Assembly (NCBI GenBank): GCA_022695795.1
Contig: MU404058.1
Location: 558,001 to 622,000 of the forward strand
DNA from: Biscogniauxia marginata
Taxonomy: Eukaryota > Ascomycota > Sordariomycetes > Xylariales > Xylariaceae
Direction: 5' to 3'
DNA: 64,000 nt
Shown: positions 34,704-47,814 of the stretch, in pieces
How the letters are laid out: the number at the start of each line of letters is the position of its first letter
Position numbering within the stretch: position 1 is the first letter of the stretch
Notes under the pieces: model-generated
Databases searched by the model: none
Told to the model about the DNA's origin: nothing
Seen by the model: only the letters and a program-made list of their open reading frames with translations
Program-made: the position numbers and the translations under genes

Positions 34704-35176
34704 TGTTACAAATCGACTCTGTTGGAAGGAGCCTCAACAAGGATGTCGGAACAGGGACCAAGAATGTGTGAAATTGTGGGGACAGCACACATTCTATGTA
34801 ACGTCACGTGATGTTAAATCTGTGTCAGTCTGTTGACTAAAACAAACTCAATATAGTGAATCTAAGTTAGTTTCAAGACTCATCTAGATCTAAAGGTATC
34901 TAACATACTAGACGGAAAGAATGTATACCAGGGAGAATGAATATAAGAAGGATGGGATTCCTTATATATCTGATTTTTCATTCTCCAGCTATCAATCTAA
35001 AACTACAGTCACTCTTTGACACTATAGTGAAAGTACCTTAAAACCTCTCTAACGAACAAAACATTATAAATCACTTAAACCAATCCCAATCCACTGTTAC
35101 CTTCAAATCAAGAAAACCTAGTACGTACTCACCTGTGAAGTCAGTTGACTAGGAATCCACAGGGAGGTTCGTCACA
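34704..35176 (+). mobile_element. Solo LTR H (473 bp), weakly RIPped
   Basis: It begins TGTTACAAATCGACTC and ends GGTTCGTCACA, with the exact duplication AAGCC (34699-34703, 35177-35181). It retains many CpA and TpG, so it is among the youngest insertions. U3 has an inverted repeat AGAATGTGTG/CACACATTCT (34761-34770, 34786-34795) and a perfect TCACGTGA (34804-34811). It keeps the unmutated AGCTATCAA at about 34988-34996. Confidence 0.95.
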
Positions 35177-35181
35177 AAGCC

Positions 35182-37200
35182 TTAAGAAGACACCTTTAAA
35201 GCTTAGCAAAAAGAATTATTTAAAGAAGAAAAAAAGAAGAAGGAAGAAGTATTTAAAAAAAAAACAAATAAACAAAATAACCTTTACCTCTTAGAGATAA
35301 ATAACCGAAATCACTTTTAAATGATAGCGACCCTAATAACTTAAACGATAAAAATAATATAACGACCCTCGATATAAAAAGTTTTAAACTAATTATACTT
35401 AATAAGTATAATAAGACGAGTAATTTAAAAGGATTTTTGATTTTAGCCGGAACTTATTTACGATTCTATCACGAAATAATTACTACTAAAAAATAAAAGG
35501 TTTTTATAGTATCTTAACTCCTCGTTAGAACTACTTTAATTTAGTTTTAATTAATATTAAAAAATCATTTAGAAAATAAACTAAACGCCTAAAAAGACAT
35601 AAAGAAGGTCTTTAAAAATTATAAGGAATTTAAAAAACAACTTAGATTTATATTTAGCAACTTAATTTTTAAATAATAAGCCGAAACTTAACTTTATAAA
35701 CTACGATAAAATAAAAAGGCTTTAAACTACGCTGTTAAATTCAAGAAATTTGTAAGTTAATTATAATTACTTATTAAAAACTTGTATTATTTATTTTATT
35801 AAGAACTAAAAAACCATGTGAAAAATAAATTATATAAAACATACTTATATAAAAAAAGAATTTAAAGAAGTTTAATAACTACGTTATAATGGCAATTACT
35901 ATTAATAACGAAAACTTCGAATAATACTTTAAAAAGAAAAAAACGATATAACGAAAGAACGGTGATTAATAAAAAGGAGGGAATCACAAAAGTGGTGCCG
36001 AAATAAAGAAAAGCATTAAAACTAAGTTAAACTCTATTAAAATCAACGCTACTTAAAAGGAGCAAAAGAAATAAAACAAATTAACTATTAAGTGTTTTAA
36101 CTATAAAAAGAAAAGACATTATAAAAACGAGTGTCGAAGCTTTAAAAAATAAAAACTAAAAATAAAAGGGATTTCTTAATTCGAGAAAAAAACCTCCAAA
36201 ATAAGGGTTTATTTCGAAAATAATAAAAAGATAAACCAAGTGTTTATTATTACTATTATTAAAATAAAAAAAGACGAGGAGGTCCTTATAAAAAAAGTTA
36301 TAAATATTATTAAGTCGATTATAAAAATTATTTAAAGCATAACTACTTATACTTAAGGTACCTCACGCCAAAATAAGCTAAACAAGGATATAATAAAAGC
36401 GAATTATTATATAAGTACGATACTTATAAACTAGGATATAACTTAAGAATTAAGTTAAACTATAATAGGTTATATTAAAGCCATTATAACGATGATAAAT
36501 ACGAAACATACTAAGAAAAAAATAAATATAATAACTTAAACCGGAAGTTTTATATAAATAACAGTTACGATGTTTATTAAAGCTTAAATAATATTAATTA
36601 GTTTAATAAATTACTAAATAAAAAACTTAAAATAAAGCTAAAAATGGAAAAATAACTAAAAAAGAAATATATATCGTTACATTGGAGTTTTTATATTAAT
36701 AACACTTATTAAATATATAGAAATTCTAAAGATAAAACCGGTTATTATTCTTAAAAACTAGAAAATAATAACACGGAAAAAAATAAATATATTTACGATA
36801 ACGTCCCACGATAGCCACATTATTTTAAAATATATTATTTTTACTTAAGTTCCGAAAAAAGCCACGAAGTAATTACTAAAAGATATATATATTACATCTT
36901 AATACTATGTAATATATACGATTTACTTAAAGCGGGCTTCGAAGAAAACGAAGTTAAGAAAAAATTATAAGAATTATAAAAGGAATTATATTTTCTATAA
37001 TAGCTTGAAAAGCGAGTTAAGTATAATATTAATTTGTTCGGCTTCGTAAAAAAGCACTTAATAAAATAATAAATAAAAATACGTACGACTAAATTAAGCT
37101 ATAAACGAATCGTTAAAATATACTTTAAAAAAAAGGAAAGTTTCTAGAAATCTATATAAACTTATAAAGAGATATTAAGTTACCTTTAATAAGTAAATTC
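35182..37200 (+). pseudogene. Element G gag, RIP-inactivated
   Basis: A short N-terminal piece lies before LTR H (34640-34703) and the rest after it. The capsid is at 35440-35570, with TYLRFYHE at 35452. The knuckle at 36080-36145 keeps the first Cys (KCFNYKKK) and a later Cys (KNECRS). The conserved IYRNSK-type patch lies near 36710-36740. Stops and the LTR insertion destroy it. Confidence 0.72.
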
Positions 37201-37219
37201 GAGAATTATACCTTTTATT

Positions 37220-40200
37220 TAAAAATAATTTAAAACCTTAAGAGATTTCGAGTTAATAAAAAATAGATTTAAGTTATAAAAAGGCCCTTAAAAAAGAATT
37301 AAAGTTTTAATATGTAAGGTTTTATATAAAAGATAAACCTTTTACTTCTTATTATTTAAAAGGTAATTAAAAAGACTATTTAAATAACGATTATTAAAAA
37401 CACGCTTTTATAAAAGCCTAAAAATAAAAAGACATCCGGGCTATAATGACTTAAAAAAACCTAAAAAAGAAGAGACATAAAAAACCAAAAAACGGCAAAA
37501 GCTCTCGTTAGTAAAGTAGCGAGAAACTATAAATAATAAGTCTTTATACGAAGTTTAGTCGGGACTTGACGATATCATTATAACTAAAATTAAGTATAAT
37601 AAAAAGAAGTATAAAGCCCTTATAAACTTAAAAATAAATAAAAACTATATTTTAATTAAAATAACTTAAAAAGATAAAATATTATAAATATATAAACAAA
37701 ATTTATATTAATTATAGAACTTTAAAAGATATATATTTAATTATAAGAATAATAAAATATTAAGAGAAATAATTCCCTTCTTAGTAATTATTTAAAAACA
37801 TTTTAAGTAAGTCATTTTTAATATTATATATATATTAAGTCACAACATAATTCTAGGAATAAATTAACTTAAAAGAAGTAATTTACGAATAAATTTCGAG
37901 ATAAATACGCTTTATTAAAATTAAGATTAAAAAGAGTTAATTATTACGAGTTACGAGATAAGTACCATAAGTAACTTTAAAAAAACGGATATAAAGACGA
38001 AATATATCGCTTATATAATTTAAATAATTAAGCTTAAAGATTTAACGAAAAAAATATTACGTAAATACTTCCGTTTTTATAAATTATTTAAAAATAAAAC
38101 AAAAAAAGAATTATTAAAATATAGCTAGTAAGATTACTAAATTCACTTTAAAAAAGGAAAGTAGCTAAAATTATTTTTAGTGTATCTTATAAATCAAGAA
38201 AAATAAAAAGCATTATAAAAAGGAATTTAAAAGGAATTTAATAAAGGATATATTTGAGAATTAAAATCCTTGTTAAGATACCCGGTAATTATAATATTAA
38301 AGGTCGATAAAGACGAAAAATAACGTGTTAATAAAAAAGGAAATTTAATGTAATGACGAGTAATTAACTATCGACACTTTAATAAGATAATAAAAAAGAA
38401 CAAATACTCGTTATTATTAATGAAACTTATAAAAAGACAAATTAATAAAGCTTAAATCTTTATAGTATTAAACTTTTACGATAATTATTATATAATTAAA
38501 ATGGTTAAAGAATACGAATAATACACCGCCTTCCGAACGATATATAAATATTATAAATATAAAGTTATGCCATTTAAATTTATTAACGTATTTATTACAT
38601 TTTAATTTATAATTATAACGGTTTTTCGTAAGTTTCTAGATAAATTTGTATTTGTTTATTTAAACGATATATTAATTTATTTAGAAAGCGAGAAAGAGTA
38701 TAAAAAATATATAGAACAAGTGTTAAAAGCCTTAGAAAAGGTAAACCTACTCGTTTATTTAACTAAAAATGAATAATATATTAAAAAACTAAACTATTTA
38801 GGGTTTATAATAAGTTTAAGAAAAATCTATATTTAAAAAGGAAAAATAATAATAATTAAGAATTAGTTAAAACTTAAAAGTGTTATAAACGTACGCGTAT
38901 TTCTTAGTTTTAAAGTAACTAAAAGATAATAAAAAATAGTACTTAGTCGTATACTTATTTAAGGCATTATATAGTGCTAAATTAAACTATTAAATTTATA
39001 ATAAGTAATTATTAGTAATTATTAAAACATTAAAAGAATAAAAATTATAACTTAATAAAACCAAGAAACCTATTAATATTTATTTAAATCATAAGAACCT
39101 TATAAGATTTATAATAATATAAACGCTTAATTAAAGATATAAACGTTAAATGATTTTTCTATTTAATTTTAATTTTAAGATTTATTACATTAAAGAAAAA
39201 GAAAATATTTAAACGGATCTTCTTAGTAAAAAAGGAGATTATAAATTAAAAATTAATAAAAAAGATATTTAAATGTTTAAATAACAAAATGACGGATTAA
39301 TTATATTAGCTTACATGCGAATTAATATAAGAAACTAGAAATAACGTTTCAAAGAAAATTATAGTTAAAAATAATAATTATAATCTTAACAAAGATCTAA
39401 TAACGAACTTCTCTTGTATAAAGAAAAGGTTTACGTATTAAAACGAGTATAAGATGAATTTGTTAAAGAATTTTATGAATATTTTTTACACGGTTACTAA
39501 GGAATTTTTAAAACGATAAAACGACTTTAAAAAGAATTTAACTTTCTAGAAATGCGATAAATAATCAAAAGAATTATAAAGAATTATAACGTTTATAATA
39601 AAGCTAAAGCATCACGATATAAACTATATAAACTATATAAACTATTATAACTAACTTAAATACTTAATAAAGCGTGACATATAATTGCATGAGATTTCGT
39701 AGTAAAACTTCTTAAGTTAAAAGATTTTATCATAAAAGTACCTTATAATAACATATAAGTAATCGTTAATAAACTTACAAAATATGCTTACTTTTTACCG
39801 TTTAAAAAGTTAAACATAATAAAATAATTAGTTTTTAGTTTCCTAAAAAAATATGTTAGTAAATATAAACTACCGAAACGTATTGTTTTAAATTAACTTA
39901 ATAAAACGAATAAAAGTTAAATAAAAGTTATTTATAGCGTATTATCCCTAAATAAATAGATAAATAAAGAGACTAAATTAAATAATAAAATAGTATTTAA
40001 AAAGTTATATTAATTAAGAAATAAATAACTAGATAAAACTACTACTAATAGCTTAAATAGTATATAATACTTCGGTTAACGAATATATGAAGATATTACT
40101 ACACGAGGTAGTGTACGGTTAAAAAGTAGAAATTTAAAAGTAACTAATCGAACTTATAAAAGCATTAAGAGTTAAAATAAAAGCCTCGAGAGTAAAAGTA

Positions 40201-40660
40201 TTATTCGAAAAAGTTTAAGTAATATAATTACGATTATAAAAGGAGTTATAGTTTATTTAAAATAAAATAACAAAGTATTACAACAAAAAAAGAATTAAAG
40301 AACTAATTTTTAAAAAAGAAGATATAGTTTATTTGCTTCGTTAATAATAAGGCGTATTAATAAAAACGCCTTAAATTAAAATAAAATAGCTTAATAAAAA
40401 ACTTAAGTTTAAGAAGTTAAAACTATATAAGATTAAAGAAGTCATTTTAAAAGTTAATTATAAACTCTCTCTTTTAAAAAAATCCAAAATATATTTTATA
40501 TTTCATATTTTACTTTTAAAACTAGTACTAAAAAACGTTTTTTTAAAAAACTAATTAAAATTTAAAAAAACCCCTAATAAGTACGAAATTAAAAAGATAT
40601 TAAATTTAAAATAAGTTAATAATTAATTATAATATCTTGTTAAGTAGGAAGGTTACCTAC
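37220..40660 (+). pseudogene. Element G pol, with deletions, cut by element J
   Basis: Protease at 37610-37890. RT at 38280-38710, with VYLNDILIYL at 38650-38680 (first catalytic Asp changed to Asn). About 230-240 bp linking RT to RNase H, present at 14953-15186 in B, are missing at about 38908. RNase H remnant at 38920-39140, integrase at 39430-40150 with a 32-bp deletion near 39890. The chromodomain starts at about 40590 and is interrupted after EGYL by J. It resumes at 48272 with EENT. Confidence 0.75.
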
Positions 40661-41112
40661 TGTGACGAACCTCCTTGTGTGTTCCTAGTCAGCTGACTTC
40701 ACAAGTAAGTACGTACTAGGTTTTCTTGGTTTAAAGGTAACAGTGGGTTGAGATTAGTTCAAGTGATTTATAATGTTATGTTCGTTAAAGAGGTTTTAAG
40801 GTACTCTTATTATAGTATTAAAAAGTGATTATAGTTTTAGATTAATAGCTAAGGAATAAATAACTAAATACATAGGAAATTCCAATTTATTTATACTCGT
40901 TTTTCCTTATATATATTTCTATTATTTAGTATGTTAAATATCGATGGATATAAAATCCCTTTATATTTATCCTTGTTAGATATGATATCTCACTATATCC
41001 ACGTCACGTGAGGTTACATTATGACTGGAACGGAACCAACCTGTTTATTAATTCCTTGGTTCGTGCCACGATACCTTGGTATGGAATCCCTTTATTTCTA
41101 TGGTTTATAACA
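40661..41112 (-). repeat. 3' LTR of element J (452 bp)
   Basis: The reversed ends are TGTGACGAACC and TTATAACA. Palindromes AGTCAGCTGACT (40687-40698) and AGTACGTACT (40708-40717) lie in U5. TCACGTGA is at 41004-41011. Differences from the other J LTR appear to be all transitions in the stretches compared. Confidence 0.94.
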
Positions 41113-41188
41113 CTATTTCTCCCCTTTTAGAATCTTTGTTTTAAAAACTATTCTTAATAAGTTATTTTTTCTTCCTTTTATAATAATT

Positions 41189-41815
41189 ATGTTTAGTAAT
41201 TGTATTACTAAGCGTTATCGTTTAGACCAGAAATTTGAACGCGAAAGACTTACATATCAGATAAATAAGTTGGGTTTTAATTTTGAAATTATGCCTTATT
41301 CCCGTTGCTTTGATTAGGCGCTTAAGTGTGTTATGGCAAAAGGAGAGTCTCGAAAATGTAGTGAATGTGTTCGTGAGGGTTGTCTCTGCGATGGAACCGG
41401 TATTGCTTTAAATTCTTTTAATCGGTTAGATGTTAAGAAGGAACGGTTGTTTCGATAAGAACGACAAGCGGAGAAGACTTTTCTTCTTTATTAAGCCGAA
41501 ATAACTTGTTTATAGTCAGAAATTAATTGTTTTTAAATCGAGGTTAATAAATTCATTAATTGTATATTACGCTTACGTCGTTAGCGAGACTTTCTTAAAT
41601 AGAAAGGTTTTAAAATGTTATAACGGGGTTTTTAAGATTTAAACGAGCTGGAAAAGTAGGAGTGTTTAAAGGAGGAATAAAAGCGTGTTATAATTAAATA
41701 GTAGCGTCTTCTTAAAAAACAGCAAAACACGGAAGAATCGCTGCGTTAACTTGTATCTAGGTAAGGCGTGCTTACTTTGGAGGTTTTCTCCTTCTTTAAC
41801 TGGTTTTAACTAGGT
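41189..41815 (+). pseudogene. Antisense Cys-rich accessory frame of element J (best preserved)
   Basis: ATG at 41189 is 77 bp from the LTR, antisense to pol. The frame can be followed for about 209 codons. Its interruptions are TAG and TAA codons, as RIP of CAG, CAA or TGG would give. Order: MFSNCITKRYRLDQ, Met 35 opening MPYSRCFD, a Cys cluster KCSECVREGCLCDG (from 41354, C-x2-C-x5-C-x-C), NSFNRLDVKKERL, a long charged and probably coiled-coil body with RLRR and LNELEK, NTEESLR (near 41730), and VFSFFNW near 41790-41805. No assigned function is known to me. It is shared by all seven elements in the window. Confidence 0.68.
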
Positions 41816-41829
41816 CACGACCTGGGTCC

Positions 41830-44800
41830 TTAAATTCCTTTAAACGATCTAGGTTTTAGCAGTAAAAGCTTTTAAGTTTATTTGTTAAATTCTTTAAATG
41901 TTTAAGTGGTTTTTAAGTGTTTTTTTTAGGTAAGTAACCTTCTTATTTGACAAAATACTGTAATTAACCTCCGATTCGTTTTGAATTTAGTATCTTTTTT
42001 ATTTCGTATTTATTAGGGTTTTCTTTAAATTTTAGTTGGTTTTTTGGTATGACGTTATTTAGTACTGGTTTTAAAAGCGAAACATAAAATATAGGATATA
42101 TTTTGGATCTTTTTAGTAGTACTAGTTTATAATTAACTTTCGAAATAACTTTTTTAATTTTATATAGTTTTAATTTTTTAAATTTTAGTTTTTCGTTAAG
42201 TTGTTTTATTTTGATTTAAGGTGTTTTTAATATTACGCCTTGTCGTTAACGGAGTAAGTAGATTATATCTCTTTTTTTAAGAATTAGTTCTTTAATTCTT
42301 TTTTTATTATAGTATTTTGTTATTTTGTCTTAAATGAATTGTAATTCTTTTTATAGCCGTTATTATACTGCCTAGATTTTTTCGGATAGTACTTCTGCTT
42401 TCGGGGCCTTTGTTTTGACTCTTGGTGCTTTTGTGAGTTTAATTAATTGTCTTTAGACTTCCGCTTTTTGCTTGTATATTGCCTCGTGTGGTAATATCTT
42501 TATATTCTCGTTAATTGAAGTGTTATATGCTATTTAGGCTACTAGTAATAATTCTACCTAGTTATTTATTTCCTAGTTAATATAACTTTGTAAATATTGT
42601 TTTATTATTTAGTTTAGTTTCTTTATTTATTTATTTATTTAGGGGTAATACGTTATAAATAACTTTTATTTAATTTTTATTCGTTTTATTAAGTTGGTCC
42701 AAAATTTTAACGTGAATAACTTGTTTCTATTTAAAATAACGCGTTTTAGTAACCCATGTTTATTAACATATTTTTTTAAGAAGTTAAAAGCTAACTATTT
42801 TGTTATGTTTAATTTGTTAAATGGTAAGAAGTAGGTGTATTTCGTGAGTTTATTAATAATTACTTATATATTGTTATAAGGTACTCTTATAGTAAGATCT
42901 TTTAACTTTAAGAGTTTTATTACGAAGTCCCATGCAATTATATTCTATGCTTTATTAGGTATCTAGGTTAGTTATAGTAATTTATATGGTTTATATCGTG
43001 ATGCTTTAGCCTTATTATAGATGTTACAATTCTTTATAATTCTTTTAATTGTTTGTTGTATTTTTAGAAAGTCGAATTCCTTTTAAAGTCGTTTCACCGT
43101 TTTGAAAATCCCTTAATAGCCATGTAAAGGATATTCGTGAAATTCTTTAATGAATTCGTTTTATACTTGTTTTAGTATATATACCTTTTCCTTATATGAG
43201 AGAAATTCGTCGCTAGATCTTTATTAAGATTATAATTGTTTTTCCCTTTAACTGTAATTTTCCTTAAAACGTTATTTCTAGTCTCCTATGTTAATTCGCA
43301 TGTAAGCTAATATAATTAATTTGTTATTTTGTTATTTAAATATCTAGATATCTCTTTTATTGATTTTTGATTTATAATCTCCCTTTTTACTAAGAAGATT
43401 TATTTAAATGTTTTTTTTTCCCTTAATGTGCTGAATTCTGAAATTAAATCTAGACAAGAAAATCATTTAACGCTTATGTCTCTAGTTAAGCGTTTATGTT
43501 GTTATGAATTATGTAAGGTTTTTGTGGTTTAAATAGATGTTAATAAGTTCCTTGGTTTCGCTAAGTTATGGTTCCCATTTTTTTAGTGCTTTAATGACTA
43601 TTAATAGTTCCTTGTTATAAATCTAATAATTTAGTTTAGCACTATATAGTGCTTTGGATAGGTACGTGATTAGGTACCATTTTCTATTGTTTTTTAGCTG
43701 CTTTAGGACTGCTCTAATGGCGAAATTTAAGGTGTTTATCTTTAGTCGTTTCTTTTTATTTTCGTTCGGAAGTTTATATATAACCTCGCTAGTTATAACT
43801 TCTTTTAGTTGCTAGAAAGCCTGTTTGGCTTTTTTAGTAAAATGGAAAGCCTTTTTTGTTTTTGCTAGGGTAGTTAATTCCGTTAATGGTTTAGCGATAC
43901 GCTCGAAATCCTTAATAAGTTATTTAATATAATTAATAAAGCCAAGAAATGCGCGTACGTTTATGACATTTTTAGGTTCTAGCTAATTCTTGATTATTAC
44001 TATTTTTCCTTTTTAAATGCGAATTTCTTTTAGACTTATTATAAACCCTAAATAATTTAGTTTCTTAATATGTTATTTGTTTTTAATTGAATAAACGAGT
44101 AGGTTTGCTTTTTCCAGGGCTTTTAATACTTATTCTACATGTTTTTTATGTTTTTTCTCGTTTTCTAAGTAAATTAGTATATCGTTTAAGTAAATAAATA
44201 TAAATTTATTTAAAAACCTGCGAAGGATTATTATAATTATATATTGAAATGTAACGGGCGCGTTAGTAAGTTTAAATAGCATAACTTTGTATTTATAATA
44301 TCTATATATTGTTTAAAAGGCTATATATTATTTATATTTTTTGGCTATTCTAATTATATAGTATTTATCGCGAAAGTTTAATGTTATGAAGATTTGGGCC
44401 TTGTTGATTTATTCTTTTATGAGTTTTATTAGTAGTAACGAATACCTGTTTTTCTTGGTTATTTTATTGAGGTGTCGGTAATTAATTATTCGTTTTTATA
44501 TTAGGTTTCCTTTTTTATTAACACGTTATTTCTCGTTTTTGTCGATTTTGGGTACCATGATTACCGGGTATCCTAACGAGGATTTAGATTTTCGAATATA
44601 TCCTTTATCGAGATCCTCCTAAATTCCCTTTTATAGTACTCTTTGTTTTTCTTAATTTATAAGATATATTAAGAATAATTTTAGCTGTTTTCCTTTTTTA
44701 AAGTAAATTTAGTGATTCTATTAACTATGTTTTAGTAATTCTTCTTTTGTTTTATCTTTAAATAATTTATAGAAACGGAGGTACTCGCGCGGTACTCTTT

Positions 44801-45600
44801 TCGTTAGATTTTTAAGTTTAGTTATTTAAATTATATAGGCGATATGTTTCGTTTTTGTATTCGTTTCTCTGGAGTTATTTATAGTACTTATCTCGTAACT
44901 TGTAATGGTTAACTCCTTTTGTTTTTAATCCCAATAAAGCATGTTTGCCTCGAAATTTATTTGTGAATTACTTTTTTTAAGTTAATTCATTCTTAAGATT
45001 ATATCGTGATTTAATATATATGTAATATTAAGAATGATTTGTTTAAAATGTCTTTAAATAGTTACCGAAAAAAGAATTATTTCTCTTAACACCTTATCAT
45101 TCTTATAACTAAACATGTTTCTTTTAAAGTTTTATAACTTATATAAACTTTATTTATATACCTATGGTATTTTATCTTCCTAAGTTACCTTTACTAAGAC
45201 ATAGCTTTTATTTACTCCTGAATTTATTAGGGCTTTATACTCTTTTTCATTATACCTAACTCTGGTTATAATAGTGTTATTAAGTCTTAACTAGACTTCA
45301 TATAAGGACTTATTATTTATGGCTTTTCGCTGCTTTACTGGCGAAAGCCTTTACTGTTTTTTGGTTTTCCATGTTCCTTCCCTTTTAGTTTTTTTTTAGT
45401 TGTTATAACCTAGATATCCTTCCATTCTTAGGCTTTCATAGGAGCGTGTTTCTAGTAATCATTACTTAGATAGTCTCTTTAATTACCTTTTACATAGTAA
45501 GGAGTAAGAGGTTTATTCTTTATATAGAATTTTGTATATTGAAACTTCAATTCTTTTTCGAGAGCCCTTTTATAGCCCAAGTCTATTTTATTAACTTAGA
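41830..45600 (-). pseudogene. Element J pol, RIP-inactivated
   Basis: Reading right to left: protease with its DSG region at 45218-45245 and ILGINWL-type end at 44981-45035, RT at 44170-44580 with the LDD site at 44185-44200 as YLNDIL, and RNase H at 43540-43800. Integrase is at 42420-43190, with the zinc part near 43110-43160 and the TKYAYF-type region near 42835. The chromodomain at about 41840-42010 reads LQYFVK*EGYLPKKNT and KPLKHLKNL. The Trp codon of the aromatic cage is a stop. The enzymes are inactive. Confidence 0.85.
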
Positions 45601-45689
45601 ATTTTTTAAAGTTCTGGATTATCTTTAAATAAAAAGAGTAATTATTAAGTCTATTTATTAAAGGTATCTCGATATCTCCCCTCAGGTTT

Positions 45690-47615
45690 ATATTAATTTC
45701 TAGGAGTTTCCCTCCTTTTTTAAGGTATGCTTTAGTGATTTATTTATAGCCTCGTTTAGTCGTACGTGTTTTTGCTTACTACTTTATTAAGTGTTTCCCT
45801 ATAAAGCCGAATAAATTAATATCGTATTTAGTTCGTTTTTCGAGCCATTATAGAAAATATAGTCCCTTTTATAATTCCTATAATTCTTCCTTTATTTCGT
45901 TTTTTTCGAAACCTATTTCGAGCAAGTTATATATGTCGCATAGTACCGAGGTGTAATATATACAACTTTTAACCATTACTTCGTAGCTTTTTTCGGAGCT
46001 TAAATAAAAATAACATGCTTTAAGGTAATGTGGCTATCGTGGGGTATTATCGCAAATACACTTATTTTCTTTTATGTCGTTACTTTCTAGTTCTTAAGAA
46101 TAATAACCGGCTTTATCCTTAAAACTTTTATATTCTTAATAAGCGTCGTTAGTATAAAAGCTTTAATGTAACGATATATGTTCCCTTAAGTTTTAATGGA
46201 TATTATAATTATTATTTATATAAAGCTTCCAATTTAAGCTATTATGCTGGCTTTTCCCTTAATAGGTTTCGCATTTGTCGTTTTTGCAGTGGCTTTAATG
46301 TAGATCACTATGGTTTAACTCAATTCCTAAGTCGTATCCTAGCTTGTAGTTATTACACATGTATAATAGTTCGCTTTCGTTATATCTTTATCTGGCTTGT
46401 TCTAGTGTGAGATATCCTAGATACGAGTAGTCATTCTCTAGGCAGTCTTTGCAGTTAACTTAATAAAATCTATAGATTTCTTTTACAAAAGCCTTTTTAA
46501 TCTTTTCTACTTTAATAGTATTAATAATAAATACTTGGTTTATCTCTTTGTTATTTTCAAATTAAACTTTTACTTTAGCGATTCTTTTCTTGAGTTAAGG
46601 AATTTCTTTTATTTTTAGTTCTTATTTTTTAAGACTTTAACATTCGTTTTTATAATGTCTTTTCTTTTTACAGTTAAAATATTTAATAGTTAATTTATTT
46701 CGTTTTTTTCGTTTTTTTCGTTTTTTTTGAATAACGTTGATTTTAATAGGATTTAACTTTGTTTTAGTGCTTTTTTTGGTTCCGGTACCGCTTTTGTGAT
46801 TTCCTCTTTTTAGCTGGTCGCCATTCTTTCGTTATATCGTTTTTTTCTTTTTAAAGTATCGTTCGAAGTTCTCGTTATTAATAGTAATTACCATTATAAC
46901 GTAGTCATTAAACTTCCCTGGGTTCTTTTCTTTATACAGGTTTGTTTTATATAACTCATTTTTTATATGGTTTTTTAACCCTTAATAAAATAAATAATAT
47001 AGGCTTTTAATAAGTAGTTGTGACTAACTTGTGAGTTTTTTGAACTTAACAACATAATCTAAAGCCTTCTTATCTTGTCGTAGTTTATAAAGTCGAGCTT
47101 CGGCTTATTATTTAAGGATTAGATTGCTAAATATAAACCTAAGTTATTTTTCAAACTCCTTATAATTTTTGAAGACTTTTTTTGTGTTTTTCTGGGCGTT
47201 TAATCCGTTTTCTAAATGATTTTTTAACACTAGTTAAAACCAGGTCAAGGCGGTTCCAGCAAGGAGCTGAAATACCATAAAAACCTTTTATTCCTTAGTA
47301 GTAATCGTTTTATAATAGAATCGTAAATAGGTTCCAGCCTAAATTAAAAATCCTTTTAAATCGCTTAACCTATTATATTTACTAGGTATAATTAGTTTAA
47401 AACCCTTTACGTCGAGGGTTGTTATATTGTCGTCGTCGTTCGAGTTGTTAAGGTCGCTATCGTTTAAAGGTGGTTAGGGTTATTTTACTTATTTGTTTTC
47501 TTCCTTAGGCATTTTTTTCTCCTCCTTTTCTTCTTTTTTAAATGCTTTTTCTTGCTGATCTTTTAAGATGTCCTCCTGTAACTCTTTTTTAGCTATAATT
47601 ATAATAAACTCTTGT
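45690..47615 (-). pseudogene. Element J gag, RIP-inactivated
   Basis: The capsid segment is well preserved: VFQLLAGTALTWF on the minus strand at about 47230-47275, followed upstream by TYLRF near 47332. The knuckle is at 46620-46700 with mutated Cys/His. A short TTTTTTCG tandem (46711-46740) lies beside it. Relative to RT, the gag frame differs from pol, as in the other copies. Confidence 0.78.
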
Positions 47616-47802
47616 GTTAATTCCTTTAAATATTTTAGTCGTATCGTAAAAAGACCTAAAGCTTTCGTTTAAAAGCTTATTAATTATTGTTTTTTTACTT
47701 GTTTTTTTTCTTGTTGCCTTTTGGTTTTAAGGGGCATATTTATCTTGGGATTATTTCGATTAAAAGTCCCTCTTTTTAAATTAATGTTAAACACTAATTA
47801 AG

Positions 47803-47814
47803 GAGCTATTAAAA
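47803..47814 (-). promoter_or_regulatory. Putative self-priming site of element J
   Basis: AGCTATTAA (47804-47812, plus strand) lies two bases from the 5' LTR and is complementary to TTAATAGCT within both J LTRs (40842-40850, 47996-48004). The spacing of two bases is the same as in B and K. Confidence 0.5.
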
